NCBI RefSeq assembly: GCF_000263855.1
Contig: NZ_AJWX01000014.1
Coordinates: forward strand, 103,338-167,337
DNA length: 64,000 nucleotides
Origin: Pseudomonas sp. M47T1
GTDB lineage: Bacteria > Pseudomonadota > Gammaproteobacteria > Pseudomonadales > Pseudomonadaceae
Reading direction: 5' to 3'
The notes beneath the pieces were generated by a model, which was not told the DNA's origin, made no database searches, and saw only the letters and a list, made by a program, of their open reading frames with translations. Position numbers and translations under genes: made by a program. This document shows, in pieces, positions 49,993-59,853 of the stretch. How positions within the stretch are numbered: the first letter of the stretch is position 1; each line of letters starts with the position of its first letter.

Positions 49993-51174
49993 TTAAACGG
50001 CTTCGAACAGGCCGGCGGCGCCCATGCCGCCGCCCACGCACATGGTCACTACGCCGTAGCGCAACTTGCGCCGCTGCAATTCACGCACGATATGCCCCAC
50101 CTGCCGTGAGCCGGTCATGCCGAACGGGTGGCCGATGGCAATCGAGCCGCCGTTGACGTTGTACTGGGCGTTGTCGATCTCCAACCGGTCGCGGCAGTAG
50201 AGGCATTGCGACGCGAACGCCTCGTTCAGCTCCCACAGGCCCACATCCTGCACCGCCACGCCTGCGGTCTTCAGCAGCTTGGGCACCGCGAACACCGGGC
50301 CGATACCCATTTCGTCCGGCTCGCAGCCTGCCACGCTAAACCCACGAAAAATAGCGAGCGGCGTCAGGCCCAGGGCCTGGGCGCGTTCAAGGCTCATGAC
50401 CAGGGTCATGGAGGCGCCGTCGGACAGTTGCGATGCGTTGCCCGCCGTCACCGAGCCGTCTTCGCTGAACGCCGGTTTCAGGCTGGCCAGGCTTTCCAGG
50501 GTGGTGTCGGGGCGGTTGCAGTCGTCGCGGTCCACCACGCCGTCCAGCCATTTCTGCTCGCCGGTGGCTTTGTCTTCCACCAGGTAGCGGGTGTTCATGG
50601 CGGCGATTTCGTCATCAAAACGGCCGTCCAGCTGGGCCTGGGCCGTGCGCAACTGGCTTTGCAGGGCGTATTCGTCCTGGGCCTGGCGGCTCACCTGGTA
50701 CCGTTTGGCCACCACTTCGGCGGTCAAGCCCATGGGCATGTAGATGCCCGGCGAGCTTTCCTGCAGGGTGGGGTTGAGCAGGCGGTCCTGGTTGACGCTG
50801 CGCAGGGTCAGGCTGATGGACTCGACACCGCCGGCCACAATGATGTCGCTGAAGCCGGAAGCAATCTGGTTGGCGGCGATGGCAATGGCTTGCAGGCCCG
50901 AAGAGCAGAAGCGGTTGAGGGTCATGCCGGCCGTGCCGGTGCCCAGTTTCGACAGCACGGCCACGTTGCGGCCAATGTTGAAGCCCTGGGCGCCTTCGTT
51001 GGAGGCAGCGCCGACAATGCAGTCCTCGACACTGGCCGGGTCAATGCCATTGCGCGACAGCAGCGCGTTGACGCAATGGGCCGCCATGTCATCGGGGCGG
51101 GTCTGGTTGAACTTGCCGCGAAAGGACTTGGCCAGGCCCGTCCGCACGCTATCGACGATCACCACTTCACGCAT
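49993..51174 (-). CDS. Thiolase (acetyl-CoA acyl/acetyltransferase)
   Basis: The 393-residue thiolase has the nucleophilic Cys in NRFCSSGLQA, the NEAFA motif, GGSIAIGHPFGMTG and the second Cys in CVGGGMGAAGLFE, so it is a catalytically complete degradative or biosynthetic thiolase. No hydroxyacyl-CoA dehydrogenase or other beta-oxidation gene is adjacent, so the pathway is open. It ends close to a REP pair and starts at ATG 51174 opposite the direction of fumC. Confidence 0.92.
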   Translation of the reverse strand: MREVVIVDSVRTGLAKSFRGKFNQTRPDDMAAHCVNALLSRNGIDPASVEDCIVGAASNEGAQGFNIGRNVAVLSKLGTGTAGMTLNRFCSSGLQAIAIAANQIASGFSDIIVAGGVESISLTLRSVNQDRLLNPTLQESSPGIYMPMGLTAEVVAKRYQVSRQAQDEYALQSQLRTAQAQLDGRFDDEIAAMNTRYLVEDKATGEQKWLDGVVDRDDCNRPDTTLESLASLKPAFSEDGSVTAGNASQLSDGASMTLVMSLERAQALGLTPLAIFRGFSVAGCEPDEMGIGPVFAVPKLLKTAGVAVQDVGLWELNEAFASQCLYCRDRLEIDNAQYNVNGGSIAIGHPFGMTGSRQVGHIVRELQRRKLRYGVVTMCVGGGMGAAGLFEAV

Positions 51175-51266
51175 GCCGCACCTCTTTTAGTTGTCGTGTT
51201 CGGATGCCCCCAGCATAGGTGCGGGGGCAGCAGCTCGCGACGATAATCGAGGGGCCTGATGGCGGC

Positions 51267-52763
51267 TTATCCGGATTTCTTGTCCTTCTTGAACGCCGCT
51301 TCCAGTGCCTCATTGATGGTGCGCAGCACTTTCACCCGTGCCCAGCGCTTGTCGTTGGCCTCAATCAGCGTCCACGGTGCAATTTCGGTGCTGGTACGGT
51401 CCACCATGTCGCCCACCGCGTCGCGGTACTGGTCCCATTTCTCGCGGTTGCGCCAGTCGTCCTCGGTGATCTTGAAGCGCTTGAACGGCACCTGTTCCCG
51501 AGCTTCGAAACGCTCCAACTGGGTGTCCTTGTCGATCGCCAGCCAGAACTTGACCACCACCACGCCGGCATTGGCCAACTGCTCTTCGTAGTCGTTGATT
51601 TCACCGTAGGCGCGCATCCAGTCGCTGACACTGCACAGCCCTTCGATGCGCTCCACCAGTACCCGGCCATACCAGGAGCGGTCAAAAATGGTGAATTTGC
51701 CCCGTGCCGGTATCTGCCGCCAGAAGCGCCACAGGTAAGGCTGGGCCAGTTCGTCCTGGGTGGGCGCGGCAATGGGCACAATGTTGTACTGGCGCGGGTC
51801 CAGTGCCGCGCACACGCGGCGAATGGCGCCGCCCTTGCCCGCAGCGTCGTTGCCTTCGAACGCGGCCACCAGGGCGTGTCGGCGCATGCGCTTGTCTCGC
51901 AACAGCCCGGCCAGGCGTGCCTGCTCGGCGGTAAGCTGTTCGTGGTAGTCGTCCTTGCTCAGGTGCTTGCTCAGGTCCAGGCTGCCCAGCAGGCTCTTGC
52001 CATCCAGGCTCTGGCCCAAGGGCGCGATGCTTTGGTGCAGGGGCTCGGTGGGCGCCTTCAACGCGGCCTGCAGGCCCTCCAGAAGGATCTTGCCCACGGT
52101 AAGGCTGCGGTAGTGCGGGTCCACGCCCTCGATGATGTGCCACGGCGCGTAGTCACGGCCGGTGCGTCGCAGCACGCGCTCGCCAAAGCGCACAAAGCGG
52201 TCATAGGTTTCCGACTGCTGCCAGTCCAGCGGGCTGATGCGCCAGCTGTGCAGGGGGTCGTCCTTGAGGGCCTTGAGCCGAGCTTTCATCTGGTGCTTGG
52301 ACAGGTGGAACCAGAACTTGAAGATCAGCGCGCCTTCGTCGCACAGCATCTGTTCCAACCGTTCTGCACTGTTGATGGCCTGGTCCAGCACCGCGTCCTT
52401 GAACTCGCGGTGCACCCGGCCTTGAATCATCTGGCTGTACCAGTTGCCGAAAAACACGCCTATCTTGCCCTTGGCCGGCAATTGGCGCCAATAGCGCCAG
52501 GCGGCCGGCCGGGCCAGCTCCTCATCGGTCTGCTGGTCGAAGGAGCGCACTTCAATCAAGCGTGGGTCCATCCACTCGTTGAGCAGCTTCACCGTTTCGC
52601 CCTTGCCCGCCCCCTCAATGCCGTTGATCAACACGATCACCGGGAAACGTGCCTGGGCCTTGAGTTCGTTCTGGGCCTCCAGCAGGGCTTCGCGAAGGGC
52701 CGGCACTTGTGCCTCGAAGGTTTCCTTGTCGATGGCGTGACCGATTTCGGCGGACTCGAACAT
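51267..52763 (-). CDS. pap: Polyphosphate:AMP phosphotransferase (PPK2 class II)
   Basis: The 498-residue enzyme phosphorylates AMP to ADP with polyphosphate. It has two fused PPK2 domains: the first with GIEGAGKGET (about 48-57), the second with GNDAAGKGGAIRR (about 305-317), the usual class II layout where the second is active. FDRSWYGRVLVERIEG (lid region) is intact. It works with adenylate kinase to regenerate ATP. A start ATG at 52763 follows the end of the large LRR gene by about 40 bases on the same strand. Confidence 0.95.
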   Translation of the reverse strand: MFESAEIGHAIDKETFEAQVPALREALLEAQNELKAQARFPVIVLINGIEGAGKGETVKLLNEWMDPRLIEVRSFDQQTDEELARPAAWRYWRQLPAKGKIGVFFGNWYSQMIQGRVHREFKDAVLDQAINSAERLEQMLCDEGALIFKFWFHLSKHQMKARLKALKDDPLHSWRISPLDWQQSETYDRFVRFGERVLRRTGRDYAPWHIIEGVDPHYRSLTVGKILLEGLQAALKAPTEPLHQSIAPLGQSLDGKSLLGSLDLSKHLSKDDYHEQLTAEQARLAGLLRDKRMRRHALVAAFEGNDAAGKGGAIRRVCAALDPRQYNIVPIAAPTQDELAQPYLWRFWRQIPARGKFTIFDRSWYGRVLVERIEGLCSVSDWMRAYGEINDYEEQLANAGVVVVKFWLAIDKDTQLERFEAREQVPFKRFKITEDDWRNREKWDQYRDAVGDMVDRTSTEIAPWTLIEANDKRWARVKVLRTINEALEAAFKKDKKSG

Positions 52764-52805
52764 GGGCAGCTACTCCTTGACCAATAAGGCCTTGAGGGTA
52801 GCGCA

Positions 52806-55800
52806 TCACGCCAAGGGCGGGGAAATGAGCGACAGCTCCTGTCGAGTCAACTGCCGGCACAACGCGTCAATGCCCATAGACGGCGTGATCGTGAACTGCT
52901 CGTGATACTGGCGATGCAGGTGGGTGCGCCAGCTCTCCTGCCCGATGAGGTAGCGAATGAATTCGTCACTGCCTTCGGCCACGCCCACCGCTGCCTGTAC
53001 GGCATCAAGCTGCATCGCAGTCAATCCGCCTTCACCCGCCACCACGCGATGAAGCGGCTGGCCGGGCAACGCCATTCGTGTACCCAGCTCGGTGCGCAAC
53101 TGCAAGAGCAGGGCTTCACCCTTGAACCAGCTCCCTGTACGCCGGCGTTGTTCAACCAGCTCTTCGCCATGCAGGGCAATTTGCCGAGCGCGAAACAGCA
53201 AGCGTGCTCGATTGACCAACCACTCCCGCCTCGCGGCCGGGCTGTCCAGCACCAGGGGTTCGGCACGGTAAACCTCCACTTCCATCTCACTGAACGCCAA
53301 CAGCAGGCCTTCTTCGCCGGGCAAGGCATCGCGCGCGATGTTGGCCAGGCGCCGTCGCAGCAACTCCCTCAATGCGCACGCGCGCACCACTTGCAGCACC
53401 CTGCGGCGCACTTCGCCAGGGTTGAGCACGAATTCCGGCACCCGCCTCATCTGATCCAGCAGCCTGATGAACTGAGTCATGTCCGACTTGCGCCCCATGT
53501 GTGCCCAATACTGCCGGTAGGCGGCCTGCTGCTCCGTATCAAGCCCCACTAACCAAGGCGACGCGAAGTAGTCCGGTGCCTGAGCTTGCACGTGTGGTGC
53601 CACGAACTGCAGGTTGAAACGGCGACCTTCGAACCTGGCCAGGGCGATCTGCCGTTGCAGCGCCACGGGCAACAAATTGCCATGCAGCTCCACCTGTATC
53701 ATGGGCTGCGTACCTTGTGCGGTCAGCACCTGCGGTGGCAACTGGGTCAAGCCAGAACCGCTGAGGTCCACCGAACGCAACATCGGCAGGTTTTCCAGCC
53801 AGGCTGGCCAGGCGCCGATCATCGAATTGGCCAGGTCCAGGCGGTACAGATGGCTGAAGCCCGTGGCCTGCGCCACACCCAACACGGCATTGCCATTGAG
53901 CGACAGCGTTTCGAGTTCGGGCAGCTGCCCCAGACGGTCGAGCATTACCTGGTCCACGACCAGGTGGTTGCCCCCCAGGTCCAGGCGCTTGAGCGTGGCC
54001 TGCTGGCGCGACAGGTCCGGCAGGGTTTCCAGGCCAACGCCATTGAGCCGCAGGGTATGCAGGCGCGGAAAGTTGAACAGAAGGTCTGCCAGGCCCTGGG
54101 CATCAATGTGGCAGTTGCGCAGGTTGAGCGACTGGACCCAATTGAAGCCGCCCAGCAGGGGCGGCAGGTCGATCAGAGGCAGCTCTTGCAAATCCAGAGG
54201 GAAGCCGAGCAGCTCGCGCTCAAAGTCGGGCGGCCCATTGCGCTGCCACGCTTCGGCCAGCCGGGAAGCGGCCTCGCGACGATGATGCCGCAACTCCACC
54301 ACATCGCCATTGAAGCGTGCCAAGGCGGCGGCCGACGGTTGGGCCTGCACCCAATAATCCAGGCTCAGGTTAAGCTCCAGGCGCGAAGCCTCCAGGGCCT
54401 GGAGCACCGCCATGGCTTCTTCGTAACCCCTTCTATGGCCCAGCCCGCGGACAAACACAATGGCGTCATTCTTGCGCATGCCGCGATAGGTGCGTTTTAC
54501 CATGTCCAACAACTGCGCTTGCGTGAGCTGGGCAGCAGTGGGCCGGCGCCCGCTCATGGCATAGCCCAGCCGGCCCATTTCATCGCGCACGGGGCCGTTG
54601 AAATGCGCCGCCGGGGGGTGCTGTTTCAACCAGTAGGCGCACTGTTCACGGTCGCTGAGGCCTGCGTCACGAACCTGCGCTGCGCTGGCCTCGGCCGGCA
54701 GCTGCACCTTGAGCCTGCGCGCCAGTTCGGCGCTGTCGACGTTGGCCCGCGACGGCGAACACAAGCCCTCAAGCGCACGGTTCAGGCGCAAGGCCTGTTG
54801 ATAATCCCGAGCACGCTCTGCCAGCTCCAGGGGCAAGCGCCGGGCGCTGACAATTGCTTGCTGGGCGGCCGGGCCTACCCGGCTGAGGATTTCCTCCGCC
54901 ACCCCCACGGGGATGGAGGGGAAGTCACGGCGTAACACCGCTGAAGCACCCGCGCCGCCAAAGTGCGACGCCTCGTACAGCGCTTCAAACAGGGCCAGGT
55001 CATCGTCCGCACCTGCCAGCGGTGCAAACGGTTCGGCCAATTTAAACGCCAGGCCCGGGTCGGTGATGTCTACACCCGCCCGGTGCTGCGCGATTGCCCG
55101 GTCGATTCCGAACCGCACCAGGGTGTCACGCAGCAAGGCCGAGACGCGGCTGCCCGGTGCAAAGGTTTGCTCGATCAGTGCCGGCTCAACACCTGCGCAG
55201 TGAAAGGCCAGGTTCAGCCGGTCATCGTCCAGGTAGGCCAGCGAGCTGTTTGCCAGCGAACGCAGGGCCTGGCCCCTGACCGCCACAGTCTGCTGCGCGG
55301 CCAACTGCCAAAGACCCTCCGCATCCTTGGCCAACAGCGGCTCATAAGCGTCGCGGGCCGAGGGGTGAATCACACGGAAGGCGCGCTGCTCGCTGTCATA
55401 GCGTGTGGCGTAGACCTTGCCTGTCACCACGGCCAATTCATGGCCGTCATGCACATACAGGCCGTCGGGGTCGGGGCTCAACTGCGGCGGCAACGTCGCA
55501 GAATGCTCATAACCATCGAGCGTGGGCCGGTGCAAGCGCTCGCGGCCATTGGGCAAGCGCACCGGCACCAGTTCATCGAACACCGGCCCCTGCGGCCAGC
55601 GCGGCACGCTGGGCATCTGCGCCAACTTGACCGCGCCCGACATCACGGCCAGGGTTGCCAGGTTCTCGGAAACGTCCATGGCGTGGATGAACGCCGCATG
55701 AGCGTCGCCGTGGCGCCAGTCCTGCACACCGGTGTACACCTCATTGACCAACTGCGCCGCCGCGCAGGCCAGCATCAGTTCGCCCAGGCCGGGAATGAAC

Positions 55801-57047
55801 AGCGCGGTCAGGCCCAGCAGGTCCAGGCCCGCCGACAGCCAGGCGCGGTTGCGCTCATCACGCTCGCGGGCATCGATGTCGGCCGTGGGCGTGGCCATGA
55901 CCCTGGCATCGTCGAGCATGCGGGCCACCCGTTGCTGGTGCAGGGCCGCGAATACCTCCCCCGCCAACGCCACACGTTGCAGGTACAGGTTGGCCGCCGC
56001 GTCTGGCGCGCGCTGCGGGGCCTGGGGAAAGGTACTGACCAGCGGGGTAAGACGATCCTTGAGGTGATCCAAAAACGCCGTGGCATGCCGCTGGCTGACG
56101 AACCGGCGCCAGAAGCGACGGTAATCGCGGTTGCGCAACTTCTCGCGCAACGCATCATGCGCGGCCTGCAAGGACGGGTACTGCTTGAGCGGCTGCGTGG
56201 GTTCCTGGGGCACATACAACACGCAAGCGCCGTCATCGGTGGTGTCCAGCAGCAACGGCCCATGCAGCTCGCCGCCACTGAACATCGAGCTTTGCATCAG
56301 GCTCAACGCACTGACGCGCAATGGCTTGCGTTCCCAGCTGGCCGCTCGGCCTTGCACCAGGTCCAACAGCGCGCGGTAGGCCGGCTCATCGATGTCATTG
56401 CGCAGCCGGGCGATGTGGGCCTGCACTTCAAGGCTGCGACGGTCATTGTCGAGAAACAGGGCCTTGGCGCTGTGCTGGGCAGGTTCCAGGAATGTCTTCA
56501 GGTGGGCTTGGTAGGCCTGGCCAATATCCAGCTCGCGGCATGTGGCGGCAAACGCCGAGACGCTGATGGGCAAGGCCTTGGCCGGCGGGTAGCGGTAGCT
56601 CAACCCCCCCTCTTCGATCACCAGCGAGGCGCCGGGCAGCAGCAGCGAGCCCGGTTCGAAATACTCCTCGTCGCTGAAATTCTGCAACGCGGCATGCAGC
56701 AATGTCTGCCGGGACATGTGCTGGCGTGGCACGCTCAGCGAGCCAACGTTGCGCAGGCGCGCCAGTACATCAGTGCTTACATCGATACCGGGGGCCAGCG
56801 GCTTGAGTGCGGCTGCCAGTAACGGCTGGGCAAAACTGTCCAGGCCCTGCAGCGCCGCCAGCCAATGGCCCAACGCCACCCGTGCTGCCTCGCTGCTGAC
56901 CTGGCTGGCACGCAACGCCATGCGCATGGGGCTCGGTGCACGGGTCAGCCAAGCAGGAAGGCTGGTTTCCACCACCCGCGCGTGTTCGCGGGATTTGGCG
57001 TGATCGCCACGGGCAAAGGGAATAAGGGAATGCTCTGGGGTTGTCAT
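52806..57047 (-). CDS. Large toxin-domain/LRR protein with NEL-like C-terminus (catalytic Cys replaced)
   Basis: The 1413-residue protein has the architecture of the Pseudomonas dermonecrotic-toxin/NEL family: a long N-terminal part (about 40-600), a small helical domain, leucine-rich repeats (about 955-1105) and a C-terminal ~300-residue NEL-like region. In NEL E3 ubiquitin ligases the Cys lies in a CEDR-type motif eight residues before an aromatic residue. The aligned position here is G1244 (PGEEGLLLAF). No signal peptide is visible. ATG 57047 has AAGGAG 5 bases upstream. No secretion or chaperone gene is adjacent. Activity as a ubiquitin ligase is doubtful; a binding or decoy role is possible. 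Confidence 0.8.
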   Translation of the reverse strand: MTTPEHSLIPFARGDHAKSREHARVVETSLPAWLTRAPSPMRMALRASQVSSEAARVALGHWLAALQGLDSFAQPLLAAALKPLAPGIDVSTDVLARLRNVGSLSVPRQHMSRQTLLHAALQNFSDEEYFEPGSLLLPGASLVIEEGGLSYRYPPAKALPISVSAFAATCRELDIGQAYQAHLKTFLEPAQHSAKALFLDNDRRSLEVQAHIARLRNDIDEPAYRALLDLVQGRAASWERKPLRVSALSLMQSSMFSGGELHGPLLLDTTDDGACVLYVPQEPTQPLKQYPSLQAAHDALREKLRNRDYRRFWRRFVSQRHATAFLDHLKDRLTPLVSTFPQAPQRAPDAAANLYLQRVALAGEVFAALHQQRVARMLDDARVMATPTADIDARERDERNRAWLSAGLDLLGLTALFIPGLGELMLACAAAQLVNEVYTGVQDWRHGDAHAAFIHAMDVSENLATLAVMSGAVKLAQMPSVPRWPQGPVFDELVPVRLPNGRERLHRPTLDGYEHSATLPPQLSPDPDGLYVHDGHELAVVTGKVYATRYDSEQRAFRVIHPSARDAYEPLLAKDAEGLWQLAAQQTVAVRGQALRSLANSSLAYLDDDRLNLAFHCAGVEPALIEQTFAPGSRVSALLRDTLVRFGIDRAIAQHRAGVDITDPGLAFKLAEPFAPLAGADDDLALFEALYEASHFGGAGASAVLRRDFPSIPVGVAEEILSRVGPAAQQAIVSARRLPLELAERARDYQQALRLNRALEGLCSPSRANVDSAELARRLKVQLPAEASAAQVRDAGLSDREQCAYWLKQHPPAAHFNGPVRDEMGRLGYAMSGRRPTAAQLTQAQLLDMVKRTYRGMRKNDAIVFVRGLGHRRGYEEAMAVLQALEASRLELNLSLDYWVQAQPSAAALARFNGDVVELRHHRREAASRLAEAWQRNGPPDFERELLGFPLDLQELPLIDLPPLLGGFNWVQSLNLRNCHIDAQGLADLLFNFPRLHTLRLNGVGLETLPDLSRQQATLKRLDLGGNHLVVDQVMLDRLGQLPELETLSLNGNAVLGVAQATGFSHLYRLDLANSMIGAWPAWLENLPMLRSVDLSGSGLTQLPPQVLTAQGTQPMIQVELHGNLLPVALQRQIALARFEGRRFNLQFVAPHVQAQAPDYFASPWLVGLDTEQQAAYRQYWAHMGRKSDMTQFIRLLDQMRRVPEFVLNPGEVRRRVLQVVRACALRELLRRRLANIARDALPGEEGLLLAFSEMEVEVYRAEPLVLDSPAARREWLVNRARLLFRARQIALHGEELVEQRRRTGSWFKGEALLLQLRTELGTRMALPGQPLHRVVAGEGGLTAMQLDAVQAAVGVAEGSDEFIRYLIGQESWRTHLHRQYHEQFTITPSMGIDALCRQLTRQELSLISPPLA

Positions 57048-57164
57048 CATCGCTCCTTGCGAAAGGTGTCCAGGGCCGCACCTTAACAACCGTGCGGGCG
57101 CTTAAAAGCGGCAATAAACACCACCCACCGGTATCATGGACGCCTGTTTGCCACCGAGCCCACC

Positions 57165-59138
57165 ATGAGCACCGAATCGCTGCACGCCCACATCGACTGG
57201 GATGACCTGGGGCGCCCCACTTCCCGCCAGTACGGCGATGTCTACTTCGCCGCCTCGGGCCTGGAAGAAACCCGCCATGTGTTCATCGACCAGAACGACC
57301 TGACCGCGCGCTTCGCCGCGCTTCACGATGGCCAGCGGTTGGTGATCGGTGAAACCGGTTTTGGCACGGGGCTGAATTTTTTCTGCGCCTGGCAGCTGTT
57401 CAACGAACAGGCGCCTGCCGGGGCGCGCCTGCACTTCATCAGCGTTGAAAAATACCCGCTCAGCCATGCCGACCTCAGCCGCGCCCTGGGCTTGTGGCCG
57501 GAACTGGCCGCGCTGACGGCGCCGTTGCTTGAGCAATACGTAGGCATTCACCCCGGCTTCCAACGCCTGGTGTTCGACGGCGGCCGCGTGACCCTGACGC
57601 TGCTGATTGGCGATGTGCTGGAGCAGTTGCCGCAACTGGACGCTCAGGTGGATGCCTGGTTCCTGGACGGTTTTGCCCCAGCCAAGAACCCGGAGATGTG
57701 GACGCCCGAACTGTTTGCCGAGCTGGCAAGACTGGCCGCGCCCGGCTCCACCCTGGGCACTTTCACCAGTACCGGCTGGGTGCGCCGCGGCTTGATTGCC
57801 GTGGGCTACAAGATGAAGCGCATCCCCGGCATCGGCAAGAAGTGGGAAGTACTGCGCGGGGCCTTCCAGGGCCCTGAGCAGGCGCCTGCCGAACGGGTCA
57901 AACCGTGGTTTGCCCGCCCTCCTCGGCCTGCGGGCGAGCGTCACGCGCTGGTGATTGGCGCAGGCCTGGCCGGCTGCGCCACCGCCGCCAGCCTGGCCGC
58001 GCGGGGCTGGCAGGTCAGCTTGCTGGAGCGCCATGGCGAGGTGGCCCAGGAAGCCTCGGGCAACCCCCAAGGCGTGCTGTACCTCAAGCTGTCGGCCCAT
58101 GGCACCGCGCTGTCGCAACTGATCCTCAGTGGTTTCGGCCACACCCGCCGCTTGCTGGAGCAACTTGAACGCGGCCGCGACTGGGATGATTGCGGCGTGC
58201 TGCAACTGGCCTTCGATGACAAGGAGCGCCAGCGCCAGGCGCAATTGGCGGCCGCCTTCAACCCGCACTTGCTGCATGTGCTGGAGCGTGATGAAGCCCA
58301 GGCGCGTGCCGGCGTGCAGTTGGCCAGCGGCGGCCTGTATTACCCCGAGGGCGGCTGGGTACACCCGCCCGCGCTGTGCCAGTGGCAAGCTGGCCAGCCA
58401 GGCGTGCGCGTGCTGGCCCATCATCAAGTGCTGGAGCTGCGCCGGGTGGATGGCCAGTGGCAGGCCTGGGACGGCGAGCACCTGCTGGCCAGCGCGCCGG
58501 TGGCGGTGTTGTGTACCGCCGCGCAGGTGCGTGACATGGCCGCCACGGCGCACCTGCCACTCAAGCGCATTCGCGGGCAGATCACTCGCCTGGCGCAAAC
58601 CCCGGGCAGCGCCGCACTGGGTACCGTGGTGTGCGCCGAAGGCTATGTGGCGCCGGCACGGCTGGGCGAACACACCCTGGGCGCCAGCTTTGACTTCCAC
58701 AGCGACGACCTGACCCCGACGGTGGCCGAGCATGAAGGCAACCTGGCGATGCTTGAGGAAATATCCGCTGATTTGACCCAACGCCTGGGCGTGGGGCAAC
58801 GGCCGGTAGAACAGCTTCAGGGGCGCGCGGCCTTCCGCTGCACCAGCCCTGACTATTTGCCCATTGTCGGGCCACTGGCCGACCGCGAAGCGTTTTCCCA
58901 AGCCTACGCCATACTCAGCCGCGATGCCCGACAGGTACCTGACGCGCCCTGCCCGTGGCTGGAGGGGCTGTACGTCAACAGCGGTCATGGCTCGCGAGGC
59001 TTGATTACCGCGCCGTTGAGCGGTGAGCTGATTGCCGCCTGGCTGGATGACGAGGCCTTGCCGCTGCCTCGCGCGGTGGCTGAAGCCTGTCACCCGAACC
59101 GCTTTCAGCTGCGCAGCCTGATCAAGAACAAACCGTAA
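57165..59138 (+). CDS. mnmC: Bifunctional tRNA mnm5U34 biosynthesis protein MnmC
   Basis: The 657-residue protein has an N-terminal SAM methyltransferase (MnmD, about 1-235; GETGFGTGLNFF) and a C-terminal FAD oxidase (about 260-657; GAGLAGCATAASLAARG). It turns cmnm5s2U into mnm5s2U at the wobble position: the FAD domain removes the carboxymethyl and the methyltransferase adds the methyl. Length is standard. It is divergent from the large LRR gene, 117 bases away. Confidence 0.96.
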   Translation: MSTESLHAHIDWDDLGRPTSRQYGDVYFAASGLEETRHVFIDQNDLTARFAALHDGQRLVIGETGFGTGLNFFCAWQLFNEQAPAGARLHFISVEKYPLSHADLSRALGLWPELAALTAPLLEQYVGIHPGFQRLVFDGGRVTLTLLIGDVLEQLPQLDAQVDAWFLDGFAPAKNPEMWTPELFAELARLAAPGSTLGTFTSTGWVRRGLIAVGYKMKRIPGIGKKWEVLRGAFQGPEQAPAERVKPWFARPPRPAGERHALVIGAGLAGCATAASLAARGWQVSLLERHGEVAQEASGNPQGVLYLKLSAHGTALSQLILSGFGHTRRLLEQLERGRDWDDCGVLQLAFDDKERQRQAQLAAAFNPHLLHVLERDEAQARAGVQLASGGLYYPEGGWVHPPALCQWQAGQPGVRVLAHHQVLELRRVDGQWQAWDGEHLLASAPVAVLCTAAQVRDMAATAHLPLKRIRGQITRLAQTPGSAALGTVVCAEGYVAPARLGEHTLGASFDFHSDDLTPTVAEHEGNLAMLEEISADLTQRLGVGQRPVEQLQGRAAFRCTSPDYLPIVGPLADREAFSQAYAILSRDARQVPDAPCPWLEGLYVNSGHGSRGLITAPLSGELIAAWLDDEALPLPRAVAEACHPNRFQLRSLIKNKP

Positions 59139-59152
59139 ACCGTACACAATTC

Positions 59153-59181
59153 TGTAGCCGCTGCCGAAGGCTGCGGCTACA
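59153..59181 (+). repeat. Hairpin repeat related to the 23769 palindrome
   Basis: TGTAGCCGC and GCGGCTACA flank TGCCGAAGGCT. The arm is nearly the same as that at 23769. It lies in the 53-base gap between mnmC and the ABC operon and could act as terminator or RNA processing site. Confidence 0.6.
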
Positions 59182-59191
59182 CAGGAATTTC

Positions 59192-59848
59192 ATGCTCATT
59201 ATTCGACAGGTGCACAAAGCCTACCCCACCCCCCAAGGCCCGCTTCCCGTGCTGGCCGGGGTGGACCTGCAACTGGGGCAGGGCCAGAGCCTGGCCTTGA
59301 TGGGCGAATCCGGCAGCGGCAAAAGCACCCTGCTGCACCTGGTGGCCGGCCTGGACCGCATCGACAGCGGCAGCATCGAGGTGGCCGGGCAGGCGCTGGA
59401 GCACCTGGGCGAACGCCAGCTCGCGGCCTGGCGCTGCACGGGCATTGGTCTGATCTTTCAGCAGTTCAACCTTATCGGCAGCCTCAGCGTGGCAGACAAC
59501 CTGGCGTTTCAGGCCCGCCTGGCCGGGCGCCATGATCCGGCCTGGAACAGCGAACTGGCCGAGCGCCTGGGCCTGTCGAGCGTTCTGCAGCGCTACCCCG
59601 AACAACTCTCCGGTGGCCAGCAGCAACGGGTGGCACTGGGCCGCGCCCTGGCCTCGCGCCCGGCCCTGCTGCTGGCTGACGAGCCCACCGGCAACCTCGA
59701 CGAACACACCAGTGGCCAGGTCCTGGATTTGCTGCTGCAACTGCAGGCCGACAGCGGTTGCAGCCTGTTGATGGTGACCCACAGCCCGGCCATTGCCGCG
59801 CGCCTGCAACGCCAAGTGGTGCTGCACGCCGGCCAGGTACAGGGTTGA
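59192..59848 (+). CDS. ABC transporter ATPase, LolD/MacB-type
   Basis: The 218-residue ATPase has Walker A GESGSGKST, the Q-loop FQQFNLIGSLS, signature LSGGQQQR and Walker B LLLADEPTGNLD, the last typical of the LolD/MacB/FtsE group. It powers the FtsX-type permease encoded next. It has AGGA before the ATG. It is not the classical LolD, since no lolC/lolE follows. The partner lipoprotein at 62297 suggests a lipid or lipoprotein substrate. Confidence 0.93.
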   Translation: MLIIRQVHKAYPTPQGPLPVLAGVDLQLGQGQSLALMGESGSGKSTLLHLVAGLDRIDSGSIEVAGQALEHLGERQLAAWRCTGIGLIFQQFNLIGSLSVADNLAFQARLAGRHDPAWNSELAERLGLSSVLQRYPEQLSGGQQQRVALGRALASRPALLLADEPTGNLDEHTSGQVLDLLLQLQADSGCSLLMVTHSPAIAARLQRQVVLHAGQVQG

Positions 59849-59853
59849 TCACG

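Noticed and set aside
54963..56822. 619-codon open frame antisense to the large LRR gene
   Set aside because: Arg/Gln/His-rich shadow; the opposite strand has a good ribosome site and LRR motifs.
57102..59147. 681-codon frame antisense to mnmC
   Set aside because: MnmC has full cofactor motifs; the antisense frame has none.
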